Origin: Variovorax saccharolyticus
Lineage (GTDB): Bacteria; Pseudomonadota; Gammaproteobacteria; Burkholderiales; Burkholderiaceae_C
NCBI RefSeq assembly: GCF_030316765.1
Contig: NZ_JASZYT010000003.1
Span: 248,001 to 312,000 of the forward strand
Length of the DNA stretch: 64,000 nt
Direction: 5' to 3'
The translations under genes and the position numbers were made by a program. Below are positions 34,228 to 42,469 of this stretch, piece after piece (the first letter of the stretch is position 1; each line of letters begins with the position of its first letter). The notes below the pieces were generated by a model. It was not told the origin of the DNA, did not search any database, and worked only from the letters and a program-made list of their open reading frames with translations.

Positions 34228-34629
34228 ATGCATGCAACCATCCTCGGCGAGCGCACGCTCACCGAACATGACTTCACGCGGCTCAGCAAGCTGATGGCCG
34301 GCCAGCTGCCGCCCGCGCTGGCCGACGTCCTCGGCGCAGCCGAAGTGCTTCGCTCGCGCGAGGTGCCTGCGGACATCGTCACGATGTACTCGCAAGTGGA
34401 GCTGATCGATGTCCACACCCGACGCCGGCAGACGCTGACGATCTGCTATCCCGGCGACTCCGAGCCCAGCGCCGGCTTCATCTCCGTGCTGTCGCCGGTC
34501 GGCAGCGGCGTGATCGGCCTGAGGCTCGGCGCGGTCGCACGCTGGCAGACACCCGGCGGCGAAGAAGGCGCGGCCGAGGTCGCCGCCATTCTGTTCCAGC
34601 CCGAAGCCAGCGGCGACTTCGCGCTCTAG
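34228..34629 (+). CDS. rnk: Rnk-type regulator of nucleoside diphosphate kinase (GreA/B C-terminal fold)
   Basis: Protein of 133 residues from ATG 34228 (MHATILGERTLTEHD). It has a short N-terminal helical part and a C-terminal GreA/GreB-like domain (VELIDVHTRRRQTLTICYPGD, then ISVLSPVGSGVIGLRLG). This is the plan of Rnk, an RNA-polymerase-binding protein that lacks the long Gre coiled coil. It precedes a universal stress protein and a second gene with the same C-terminal domain, suggesting a small stress cassette. Its exact target here is unknown. Confidence 0.8.
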   Translation: MHATILGERTLTEHDFTRLSKLMAGQLPPALADVLGAAEVLRSREVPADIVTMYSQVELIDVHTRRRQTLTICYPGDSEPSAGFISVLSPVGSGVIGLRLGAVARWQTPGGEEGAAEVAAILFQPEASGDFAL

Positions 34630-34713
34630 CGCGCTGTCCTTCCCTGCCCATCATCGCGCGGTCGACCCTCGACCGCGGCGTCAGCGCTCGTCACGCGCAA
34701 AGGAGTACCCGAC

Positions 34714-35640
34714 ATGCAGATCCGATCCATCCTGGCAGTCACCGATCTCTCGTTGCAGGCCAACCTGGCCATCGAACGCGCGGCCCAGCTCGCCGTGGAG
34801 CATCGCGCCATCCTCAAGCTCATGGTGCTGCCCGCACGCGTGGATGCGCCGCCGGCCAATGGCGCCAGCAGGCTCACCCATGCCGCCAAGGATCTGGCAA
34901 GCCGCCTCGGCATCACGGTGCGGACGGTCGAGCAAACCGCGAACACCCTGGCCGACGTGGCCGAGGAAGCCACTTGCGCCGACCTGCTGGTGCTGGGCTA
35001 CAGGCGAGAACGAACGCTCGCCGCGCTGCTGCGAGGCCAGCCCGCCGAGCGGCTCGCGCGCTTGTGCCGCTGCCCCGTCCTGGTGACCAAGACCGTGCCG
35101 CGCCACCGCTACCGGCGGATCCTGGTGGCCGTGGATTTCACGCCGGCATCGAAGAGGCTGGTCAAGCTGGCATGGGTGCTGGACGGCGACGCAGAAGTCG
35201 AGCTGTTCCACGCCATCAGCACGCTGAACGAGGCCAAGCTGCGTTCGGCCGAGGCGTCCCAGCAGGCGATCAAGGCCTACCGGCACGAATGCATGCGCCA
35301 CGCCCGCGACCGCATCTTCTGGCTGACCGACTCCTTCGATGCCCGCCGCAATCGCGTGATGACCGCCATCGGGCACGGGGACCCGGCCCTGCAGGCGGTG
35401 GTCCAGCAGGAACACGCAGGCGCCGACTTGCTGATGGTCGGCAAGCGCAGCAACTCGCCCTTCGCCGACTTCATCTTCGGCAGCGTGGCGCAGCGGGTGC
35501 TGGGCTGGGCGAGCAGCGACGTGCTCATCGTGCCGGACGACGCCCAAACCGCGACGCGCGTTGCGGCCCGCCAGCGCATCGAAGCCGAGCGCTCCGATGG
35601 CCAGCGCGGCTTCGTCTCGGCGGCTGGGAGAGTCTCGTGA
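34714..35640 (+). CDS. Universal stress protein with two UspA domains
   Basis: Cytosolic protein of 308 residues with two tandem UspA domains, at about 1-128 and 129-285. Domain starts MQIRSILAVTDLS and RYRRILVAVDFTP are typical. The second domain ends in DLLMVGKRSNSPFADFIFGSVAQRVL, close to the G-x2-G-x9-G-S/T nucleotide-binding pattern but with a changed first glycine position. Its stop overlaps the start of the next gene (GTGA), showing coupling to a second Rnk/Gre-like protein. AGGAG precedes ATG 34714. Confidence 0.88.
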   Translation: MQIRSILAVTDLSLQANLAIERAAQLAVEHRAILKLMVLPARVDAPPANGASRLTHAAKDLASRLGITVRTVEQTANTLADVAEEATCADLLVLGYRRERTLAALLRGQPAERLARLCRCPVLVTKTVPRHRYRRILVAVDFTPASKRLVKLAWVLDGDAEVELFHAISTLNEAKLRSAEASQQAIKAYRHECMRHARDRIFWLTDSFDARRNRVMTAIGHGDPALQAVVQQEHAGADLLMVGKRSNSPFADFIFGSVAQRVLGWASSDVLIVPDDAQTATRVAARQRIEAERSDGQRGFVSAAGRVS

Positions 35641-36074
35641 GCAGCGCCCCGCTGCTCACCAGCGACGAAACGAAACTCCTGTCGTGGGCCACCGAACACT
35701 GGCTGCGGCTCGGCGAGGTCGAGTTCAATCCGGGCGAACAGGCGCTGGCGCTGCTGACCCAGGCGGACATGCGCCCCGATGGGTGCCGGCGCGACGACAT
35801 CGCCAGCCTCAACTGGACCGTGGTGCTCGAACTGGCCGACGGCAAGGAGGTGCGCGAGCTCACGCTCGTGAGCCCGCGCGACGCCGACATCTCTCGGCGC
35901 CGAGTCTCGGTGCTGACACCGCTCGGGCTGAACCTGCTTGGCCGATCCGTAGGCAGCACGACCCGGATCCCGCTCGCCACGGGCGGCAGCCGCAGCACCC
36001 GCATCATCGGCGTGCGACGCTGCGCCGAGCTCGCGGGCGAAGCCGCCGGGCAAGCCATCGCCGACGGTGCTTGA
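35637..36074 (+). CDS. Second GreA/GreB C-terminal-domain protein (Rnk-like)
   Basis: Protein of 145 residues starting with GTG 35637, overlapped by the stop of the universal stress gene. The C-terminal half (WTVVLELADGKEVRELTLVSPRDAD, then VSVLTPLGLNLLGRSVG) has the Gre/Rnk C-terminal pattern. The N-terminal half is short and lacks the acidic tip of GreA or GreB. It is similar in plan to the rnk-like gene at 34228, so the universal stress gene is flanked by two such proteins. A role at RNA polymerase during stress is inference. Confidence 0.65.
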   Translation: MSSAPLLTSDETKLLSWATEHWLRLGEVEFNPGEQALALLTQADMRPDGCRRDDIASLNWTVVLELADGKEVRELTLVSPRDADISRRRVSVLTPLGLNLLGRSVGSTTRIPLATGGSRSTRIIGVRRCAELAGEAAGQAIADGA

Positions 36075-36117
36075 GCAGAGCGGCCCTGCAGCCTTCACCG
36101 GCCACCGGAGGACACGC

Positions 36118-38253
36118 TCAGCGTGTCCCTGACGCAGCCAGTTCGACCAGTTCGGCCCGGATGGCCGCGTTGAATTCGTCCAACGCATCGGCCAGCGCCA
36201 CGAAGTCGGCAGCCGGCGCCTCGCGGCCTTCGCCGCTGAACGCGAATTCGATCGCCTCGCAAGCCTGGATCACGCGCCTCGCGTTGACCATCCGGGCCGC
36301 GCCCTTGATCTTGTGCGCGATCGACGCCGCTTCGGCGCCGGCGCCCGTGCCGATGTGCTGGGCGATCTCCTGCGCATCGCTCAGGTTGGTCCGCAGCAGC
36401 GCCTCGAGGAAGCGTGTCTCGATCACGGCGTCGCCGTCGGACAGGGCGCGCAACGCAAGCGGGTCGAACACGTTCTCGAAGGACGGCTGCACCGGCGCCG
36501 GCGTCGGCGCCGGTGGCTGCTGCAGTGGCAGCGCCGACGCCTCGCCCAGATGCCGGTGGAGGGCCTCCGACAGGGCATCGAGACTGAATGGCTTCATGAG
36601 GCACTCGTCCATGCCGGCTTCGATCGCAAGGCGCCGCTCCTCGTCCTGCACATGCGCCGTGCAGCCGAGCACCGGGCGACGCGGCAGGCTCCGCTCGCGC
36701 TCCAGTTTGCGGATGGCCGCGACCAGCGCGTAGCCGTCCATGCCCGGCATCGAGCAGTCGGTGATCACCAGATCGAAGCTGCCCTCTCGCCACAGTTCGA
36801 GCGCCGTCTCTCCGTCTTCCGCCAGTTCGCATTCGAGCCCCAGGTATTGGAGCTGCCGCTGCAGCAGCAGGCGGTTGGCGGGATGGTCGTCGACCGCCAG
36901 CACGGTGCCGCGCCCCTGCCAGTGCCGCTTCGGCGGCAGGTCGGCCCCGGTGTCGTGATTCGCCGCGCCCGCCGGCGGCGGCGATGCGCCCAACTCGAAC
37001 ACCACGCGCACGCAGGTCCCCTGCCCGGGCTGGCTCGCGACCTCGATCTTGCCGCCCATCTTGAGGCACAGGCGCTGCACGATCGGCAGCCCCAGCCCGG
37101 TGCCGCCCACCGCGCGCGGCCCGGCCGCTTCGGCCTGGAAGAAAGGGCGGAACAGGTTGGCAACATCCGCCGGCGCGATCCCGATGCCGGTGTCCTCGAT
37201 CTCGAGCGCGATCGACTCGATGTCGCCGGCGCGGTGCAGATGGCGCAAGCGCAGGGTGACGCTGCCGGCATCGGTGTACTTGATCGCGTTGCTGACCAGG
37301 TTGCCGGCGATCTGCTTGAAGCGCGTGGCATCGACGACATGCCATTCGCCGACATCCGGGTCGATCTGCAGCGTCAGCGCGAGGCCGCGCTGGCGGGCCA
37401 TGCCCGCGAACATCCGCGCGGTCTCGTCCAGGATCGGCCGCAGCCGCGCCGGCGCCAGCACGATTTCGAGACCGCCGGCCTCGATCTTGGAGATGTCGAG
37501 GATGTCGTCGATCAGACCCAGCAGGGACGCGGCCGAGTTGCGGGCCAGATCGACCGATTCGCGGTCTCGCGCACTCAGCCTGCCTTCGCGCATCAGCAAC
37601 TCGAGCATGCCCATCACGGCGTTCATGGGCGTCCGGATTTCATGGCTCATGGTGGCGAGGAAGTTCGACTTGGCGCGGTTCGCCTCCTCGGCCTTGCCAA
37701 GCGCAGCCTCGATCTGCCCGGTCAGCTGGTGCCGCTCGGTGATGTCGATCGCACCGGCCACCATCCCTCGCGGGGCTTCGCCCTCTTTCAGCGCGATCGG
37801 GGTCGCCCAGTGCAGAACGCGGCGGCGTTCGCCGTGCAGGGAGATGTCGGCTTCCTCGCTGATCGTGCCGCGGTTGGCCAGCAGGTCCAGGTAGCGCCGG
37901 TGAAGCCGCCCCATGAGCAGGGGGTCGACGTAGCCGAGGCCGCTCTCGACCACGGTGGTGCCGGTCACGGCGTCGCGGGTGGTGCCGAAGAGCTTCTCGA
38001 ATGCGACGTTGCAGAAGGTCAGGCGGCCCTGGGCGTCGCGCACGCAGATGGCGTGCGGAATGCCGTCGATCATCGCGCTCTGGAACGCCAGCTGGTCGCG
38101 CAGTTCGGCCTTGACCGCCCGCCGGCGTTGCAGTTCCCTGGCCAGCCGCCGGTTCCAATGCACGACCAGCGCCAGCGATGCGATCAACGCGGCGATGACG
38201 CCATAGTCCAGGGCGCCGTGCATGGCCTCGTGGCTCGGGAATCCGAAGAGCAT
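36118..38253 (-). CDS. Hybrid sensor histidine kinase (PAS-HK-REC-HPt, BvgS/EvgS-like)
   Basis: Multidomain kinase of 711 residues from ATG 38253. A membrane segment lies at about 17-32, followed by a PAS domain (about 52-172). The histidine kinase has His204 in MSHEIRTPMN and an ATPase with GGTGLGLP near 383-390. A receiver follows, with Asp499 in DLVITDCSMPGMDG, and a histidine phosphotransfer domain with His647 in AHKIKGAARM. This phosphorelay design is that of BvgS and EvgS, but there is no large periplasmic sensor; input probably comes through PAS. It lies 10 bp downstream of a broken response-regulator gene that should be its partner. Confidence 0.9.
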   Translation of the reverse strand: MLFGFPSHEAMHGALDYGVIAALIASLALVVHWNRRLARELQRRRAVKAELRDQLAFQSAMIDGIPHAICVRDAQGRLTFCNVAFEKLFGTTRDAVTGTTVVESGLGYVDPLLMGRLHRRYLDLLANRGTISEEADISLHGERRRVLHWATPIALKEGEAPRGMVAGAIDITERHQLTGQIEAALGKAEEANRAKSNFLATMSHEIRTPMNAVMGMLELLMREGRLSARDRESVDLARNSAASLLGLIDDILDISKIEAGGLEIVLAPARLRPILDETARMFAGMARQRGLALTLQIDPDVGEWHVVDATRFKQIAGNLVSNAIKYTDAGSVTLRLRHLHRAGDIESIALEIEDTGIGIAPADVANLFRPFFQAEAAGPRAVGGTGLGLPIVQRLCLKMGGKIEVASQPGQGTCVRVVFELGASPPPAGAANHDTGADLPPKRHWQGRGTVLAVDDHPANRLLLQRQLQYLGLECELAEDGETALELWREGSFDLVITDCSMPGMDGYALVAAIRKLERERSLPRRPVLGCTAHVQDEERRLAIEAGMDECLMKPFSLDALSEALHRHLGEASALPLQQPPAPTPAPVQPSFENVFDPLALRALSDGDAVIETRFLEALLRTNLSDAQEIAQHIGTGAGAEAASIAHKIKGAARMVNARRVIQACEAIEFAFSGEGREAPAADFVALADALDEFNAAIRAELVELAASGTR

Positions 38254-38263
38254 CGCGGTCCCC

Positions 38264-38898
38264 TCAGGCGACGAGCTTGTGGGCGCGCGTGAAGTCGACC
38301 AGTTCAACCAGCGTGGAGATGCCGAGCTTTTCGAAGATGCGCGTCTTGTAGCTGCTGATCGTCTTGTTGCTGATCAGCAGGGTCTCGGCGATCTCCTTGT
38401 TGCTCAAGCCGCGCGCAAGGTATTGCAGCACGGTCAGCTCGCGGTCCGACAGGCTCTTGATGAGCGCGTCCGCCGGCGTCGCCGAATTGGGATGCTGAGA
38501 GGCGAGCGCCGAAGATGGGAACATGCTGTAGCCCGCCAGCACGGTTTGAGCCGCCTGGACCACCGCCGCCATGTTTTCGTTTTTGCTCATGAAGCCATTG
38601 GCACCGGCCTGAACCGTGCGCGCCGCGAAAATCGACTCTTGCTGAGCCGACAGCACGAGCAATTTGGCCCCAGGCTGGGATTTGCGTACGCGCTCGATCA
38701 GATCGAGGCCGCTGAGCCGGGGCAGGTCGAGATCCAGAATGATCAGGTCCGGCGTCAATTCCCGAAAGGCGGCAAGCGCAGTCGGGCCATCTCCAGCCTC
38801 TGCGATGACCTTGAATTGGCCCGCCGCCTCGAGTGCGGAGCGGAGCGGACCGCAAGGCGAATGGCGGGATGATCATCGACGACGATGACGGTGTGCAT
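38264..38898 (-). pseudogene. LuxR/FixJ-type response regulator (BvgA-like), frameshifted
   Basis: The N-terminal piece MHTVIVVDDHPAIRLAVRSA (from ATG 38898) and the piece LTPDLIILDLDLPRLSGLD with the LuxR-type helix-turn-helix (LSNKEIAETLLISNKTISSY) lie in different frames. Between them CGGAG is tandemly duplicated on the plus strand (38836-38840 and 38841-38845). Removing one copy restores a continuous 209-residue regulator reading ALEAAGQFKVIAEAGDGPTA across the joint, the same length as BvgA. As given, translation stops after 47 residues and the DNA-binding domain is lost. It may be a true mutation, a reversible switch or a sequencing error. Confidence 0.88.
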
Positions 38899-39372
38899 TG
38901 AAATTCCCCTAGGTTGAGTTGAGCCATCTGCAGGCCCTGCATGAGATGCGACACTTGTAGCCCAAATGCCATCGACTCTCAATTTCGAATCGATTTTAAG
39001 TCGCTTCCGAACTCAATAGAGGAGAAGTCGGATTCCTCGAATTACACATTCGACCGGATCGAGAATAAATCCACGGAATCGGAACCCTGAATTTCAATTC
39101 ATTTTCAGACAATTCTTATTGTTTTTAGAGACTTTTCTCCAAACAGTCAATTGCTTTTCATAGCAATTAACTAGAAGGGATTTATATCACTTGTTGCCAA
39201 TTGCAATATTTTGGGATTTGAGCGATCGGCGGACGCGCGCGTCGCACTGAAGCCACGGCAGCATGGCGCGGCTTCCGAGGGGCAACGAGGAGCCCGGCGG
39301 CGAGTTCGACCGCGCGGGCATGCAGGCAAGCGGGGCGCGCAGCCTTGGCTGCGGCCCGGCCAGGGGGAGAAC
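38899..39372. promoter_or_regulatory. AT-rich upstream region of the response-regulator gene
   Basis: No gene is seen in this 474-bp gap. The part at about 38980-39220 is strikingly AT-rich for this genome and contains AATTGC and GCATAATT-like patches, including the inverted pair AATTGC (39149-39154) and GCAATT (39163-39168). It lies upstream of the leftward response-regulator/kinase genes and probably holds their promoter. The remaining 39220-39372 is GC-rich and unexplained. Confidence 0.45.
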
Positions 39373-39570
39373 TCAGGCGGCGCGCTGGCCGCCCTGGAGC
39401 TGGTAGCCGTTCTGGAAGATGCCGATCACCAGCCCGCTGACCTTGTCGGAAGGGCGGGCGGTGACGAAGCTGTTGCCAGCGGCCTGGTAGACGACGATGG
39501 TGCATGCCGCACTGCGGCTCAGCGTGCGGGCGACACCGGTGGCCTGGCTGGCGGTCGGATAGGTGTTCAT
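39373..39570 (-). CDS. Small hypothetical protein (65 residues)
   Basis: Short protein MNTYPTASQATGVARTLSRS... ending LQGGQRAA. I do not recognise a family. AAGGAGACAC lies at the right distance before ATG 39570. It is mildly basic, with a hydrophobic middle (SAACTIVVYQAAGNSFVTA) too short and polar to be a clear membrane segment. It follows a second small gene on the same strand by 43 bp, suggesting a two-gene unit read toward the broken response-regulator locus. Confidence 0.55.
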   Translation of the reverse strand: MNTYPTASQATGVARTLSRSAACTIVVYQAAGNSFVTARPSDKVSGLVIGIFQNGYQLQGGQRAA

Positions 39571-39613
39571 GTCGTGTCTCCTTGGAATGAAGTGAACGCC
39601 GGGCGGCCGCCGC

Positions 39614-39862
39614 TCAGGAGCGCGCCGCCGCCAGCAGGCCTTCGATGGCCAGCACCACGCCCTCGCGGGCATCCTTCGAGGGCGTGCCCTCCTGCAGCAT
39701 GTTGCGAACCAGTCCGAGCGTGTTGATCAGTTCGGCCTCCATCTCGGTCAGGAGCGGGATCACCTCGAAGTGCGGGTACTTGCCCTTGGCGCCCATCGGT
39801 CGTCCGGGGCCCGACAGATCGACGTCGTAGCCTTCACTGATTGCCTGTTTCTGAGTCTTCAT
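39614..39862 (-). CDS. Small hypothetical protein (82 residues)
   Basis: Protein starting MKTQKQAISEGYDVDLSGPG, with a helical second half (LLTEMEAELINTLGLVRNML, then DAREGVVLAIEGLLAAA). No family is recognised. GCGAGGTCCCG precedes the ATG rather than a strong ribosome site. Two palindromes lie 55-92 bp upstream and may control it. It is probably co-transcribed with the 65-residue protein downstream. Confidence 0.55.
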   Translation of the reverse strand: MKTQKQAISEGYDVDLSGPGRPMGAKGKYPHFEVIPLLTEMEAELINTLGLVRNMLQEGTPSKDAREGVVLAIEGLLAAARS

Positions 39863-39916
39863 CGGGACCTCGCAAGAGATGGTTGAGCGTTGTCAGCACC
39901 TGCCTTGGCGCTGAAT

Positions 39917-39954
39917 CAATGTAATACATTGTGCCTAGTTACTTCTTAAGTAAC
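39917..39954. promoter_or_regulatory. Two adjacent palindromes upstream of the small genes
   Basis: CAATGTAATACATTG (39917-39931) is a perfect palindrome around one A. GTTACTTCTTAAGTAAC (39938-39954) has perfect 7-bp arms around CTT. They lie six bases apart in an AT-rich patch upstream of the leftward 82-residue gene. They resemble a pair of regulator sites; the binding protein is unknown. The rest of the 300-bp gap up to the NCS1 gene holds only site 3. Confidence 0.5.
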
Positions 39955-40082
39955 AAGATGATTCATTAGTTTTTGTGTACTTTTTACGTCGCATCGCCAG
40001 TCACCTGCCGATGCCTCGCAGCCCGCAGATCAGGGTAATCACGGAGTTTCTGGCCACCTTTCGGTCTTGATTGCACCCATTT

Positions 40083-40094
40083 TTTGTATACAAA
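40083..40094. promoter_or_regulatory. Operator palindrome upstream of NCS1 permease (site 3)
   Basis: TTTGTATACAAA is a perfect 12-bp palindrome 68 bp upstream of the NCS1 permease GTG. It shares the TGTATACA core with sites 1, 2 and 4, linking this permease to the urate/allantoin genes 10 kb away. Confidence 0.65.
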
Positions 40095-40162
40095 TATAGG
40101 GTGCAATCCACAGACCGAACTTTCCGTTCGGACCTTCGACCATCCGCCACGAGGAGACACCC

Positions 40163-41650
40163 GTGAACGCAACCGCCAGCCAAGCCAGCATCGAGCTGCC
40201 GATCCCAGGCGCCATGCACCCGAGCGAATCGAATGCACGGATCAAGCCGGGCTACGACCCGCGCCTGACCAACGAAGACCTGGCGCCGCTGAAACGGCAG
40301 ACCTGGGGCCAATACAACATCTTTGCCTTCTGGATGTCCGACGTTCACAGCGTCGGCGGCTACATCACGGCCGGCAGCCTGTTCGCGCTCGGCCTGTCGA
40401 GCTGGCAGGTGCTGGTGTCGCTGCTGGTGGGCATCTGCATCGTGCAGTTCTTCTGCAACCTGGTGGCCAAGCCCAGCCAGGTGACAGGCACGCCCTATCC
40501 GGTGATCTGCCGCGCCTCGTTCGGGGTGCTGGGCGCCAACATCCCGGCCGTGATCCGCGGCCTGATCGCGGTCGCCTGGTACGGCATCCAGACCTACCTG
40601 GCGTCGGGCGCCTTCATGCTGCTGGCGCTGCACTTCTATCCCGGCCTCGCGCCCTACGCGGATGTGGCGCAGCACGGCTTCGTCGGCCTCTCGACTCTCG
40701 GCTGGGTCGCCTTCATGGTCATGTGGGTGCTGCAGGCCTTGGTGTTCTGGCACGGCATGGAAGCGATCCGGCGCTTCATCGACTGGGCCGGTCCGGCGGT
40801 GTACGTGGTGATGGCGGCGCTGTGCGGCTGGCTGGTCTGGAAGGCCGGCTGGAGCAACATCGACATGCGCCTGGGCGGCGTGAAGTTCTCGGGCTGGGAC
40901 GCCCTGCCGGTGATGCTCAGCGCGACCGCGCTGGTGGTCAGCTACTTCAGCGGACCGATGCTCAACTTCGGCGACTTCTCGCGCTACGGCAAGAGCTTCG
41001 ACGCCGTCAAGAAGGGCAACTTCTGGGGCCTGCCGGTCAACTTCCTCTTCTTCTCGCTGCTGGCCGTGATCACCTCCGCCGCGACCTTGCCGGTGTTCGG
41101 CGAACTCATCACCGATCCGGTCCACACGGTGGCGAAGATCGACAGCACCACCGCGGTGGTGATCGGCGCCCTGACCTTCATGATCGCCACCATCGGCATC
41201 AACATCGTCGCCAACTTCGTCTCGCCGGCCTTCGACTTCTCGAACGTCGCACCGCAGAAGATCAGCTGGCGCACCGGCGGCATGATCGCCGCGGTGGGCT
41301 CGGTCTTCATCACGCCCTGGAACCTCTACAACAACCCGGAGGTCATCCACTACACGCTGGACATCCTGGGCTCCTTCATCGGCCCGCTGTTCGGCATCCT
41401 GATCGCCGACTACTACCTGGTGCAGAAGCAGCGCGTCGACGTCGATGCGCTCTACACCCTGAGCCCGGCGGGCGCCTACTGGTACGACAACGGCTACAAC
41501 CGGCGCGCCATCCGGGCGCTGATCCCGGCCGCGCTGGTGCCGGTGCTGTGCGTGCTGGTGCCGACCCTGCGCGGCGCCGCCAACTACGCCTGGTTCATCG
41601 GCACCGGCCTGGGCTTCGCTTTCTACATGCTGCAGAACCGCAAGCGCTGA
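40163..41650 (+). CDS. NCS1-family purine/allantoin/hydantoin permease
   Basis: Inner-membrane transporter of 495 residues with about 12 hydrophobic segments. NCS1 hallmarks include RQTWGQYNIFAFWMSDVHSVGGY near the start, the later SYFSGPMLNFGDFSRYGKS and TPWNLYNNPEVIHYTLD. It starts with GTG 40163 behind GAGGAGAC. It is followed by an allantoin/hydantoin racemase and a GntR regulator, and the TGTATACA operator lies upstream. Allantoin is the most likely substrate, though hydantoins, cytosine or other purines cannot be excluded. Confidence 0.9.
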   Translation: MNATASQASIELPIPGAMHPSESNARIKPGYDPRLTNEDLAPLKRQTWGQYNIFAFWMSDVHSVGGYITAGSLFALGLSSWQVLVSLLVGICIVQFFCNLVAKPSQVTGTPYPVICRASFGVLGANIPAVIRGLIAVAWYGIQTYLASGAFMLLALHFYPGLAPYADVAQHGFVGLSTLGWVAFMVMWVLQALVFWHGMEAIRRFIDWAGPAVYVVMAALCGWLVWKAGWSNIDMRLGGVKFSGWDALPVMLSATALVVSYFSGPMLNFGDFSRYGKSFDAVKKGNFWGLPVNFLFFSLLAVITSAATLPVFGELITDPVHTVAKIDSTTAVVIGALTFMIATIGINIVANFVSPAFDFSNVAPQKISWRTGGMIAAVGSVFITPWNLYNNPEVIHYTLDILGSFIGPLFGILIADYYLVQKQRVDVDALYTLSPAGAYWYDNGYNRRAIRALIPAALVPVLCVLVPTLRGAANYAWFIGTGLGFAFYMLQNRKR

Positions 41651-41680
41651 AGCGCGCTCATTTCCCTTTCCCGACCCATC

Positions 41681-42445
41681 ATGCGAATCAAGATCATCAA
41701 TCCCAACACCACCTGGAGCATGACCGAGAAGATCGGTGCCTGCGCACGCTCGGTCGCGCGGCCCGGCACCGAGATCGTGGCGGTCAGCCCCGCCATGGGG
41801 CCGGCCTCGATCGAGAGCCACTACGACGAGGCGCTGGCGGTGCCCGGCCTGCTGCAGGAGATCGCCGCCGGCGAGCGCGACGGCATCGACGGCTACGTGA
41901 TCGCCTGCTTCGGCGACCCCGGCCTCAAGGCCGCCAGGGAACTGGCGCGCGGCCCGGTGGTCGGCATCGCGGAGGCGGCGATGCATCTGGCGAGCCTGGT
42001 GGGCAGCAGCTTCAGCGTCGTGACCACCCTGGGCCGCACGATGGGACAGGCCTGGCACCTCGCCGAGGTCTACGGCATGAAGCGCTTCTGCGCCAACGTG
42101 CGGGCCTGCGAGATCGCAGTGCTCGAACTCGAGGCGCCCGGTTCGCGCGCGCGCGAGCGCATCGTCGACGAATGCCGCCGCGCGCTCGACGAGGACGGCT
42201 CCGACACGATCGTGCTCGGCTGCGCCGGCATGGCCGACCTCTGCGAGCACATCGGACAGGTGCTCGGCGTGCCGGTGATCGACGGCGTGGCGGCCGGGAC
42301 GCAGCTGATCGAATCGCTGGTGAGCCTGCGCCTGGCCACCAGCAAGCGCGGCGAACTGGCACGCCCGCTGCCCAAGCCGATCAGCGGCCTGCTCGGCGAC
42401 TTCGCGTTGCCGGCGGTGCCGCCGGCGCTGAAGCGCGCGGCCTGA
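41681..42445 (+). CDS. hpxA: Allantoin racemase (Asp/Glu/hydantoin racemase family)
   Basis: Racemase of 254 residues that interconverts (R)- and (S)-allantoin, letting the PuuE allantoinase use both forms. The two catalytic cysteines are visible in IACFGDPG and VLGCAGMADL. The N-terminus MRIKIINPNTT is typical of HpxA and hydantoin racemases. It lies 30 bp after the allantoin-type permease and 24 bp before a GntR gene. Hydantoin racemase is the alternative, but no hydantoinase is seen in this window. Confidence 0.85.
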   Translation: MRIKIINPNTTWSMTEKIGACARSVARPGTEIVAVSPAMGPASIESHYDEALAVPGLLQEIAAGERDGIDGYVIACFGDPGLKAARELARGPVVGIAEAAMHLASLVGSSFSVVTTLGRTMGQAWHLAEVYGMKRFCANVRACEIAVLELEAPGSRARERIVDECRRALDEDGSDTIVLGCAGMADLCEHIGQVLGVPVIDGVAAGTQLIESLVSLRLATSKRGELARPLPKPISGLLGDFALPAVPPALKRAA

Positions 42446-42469
42446 TTCGGCCTCATTCACAATGGCGCC

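Noticed and set aside
38264..38758. The downstream part of the response regulator as an independent short gene with a TTG start
   Set aside because: It would lack the acidic N-terminal part of the receiver, and the missing piece lies just upstream in another frame joined by a 5-bp duplication.
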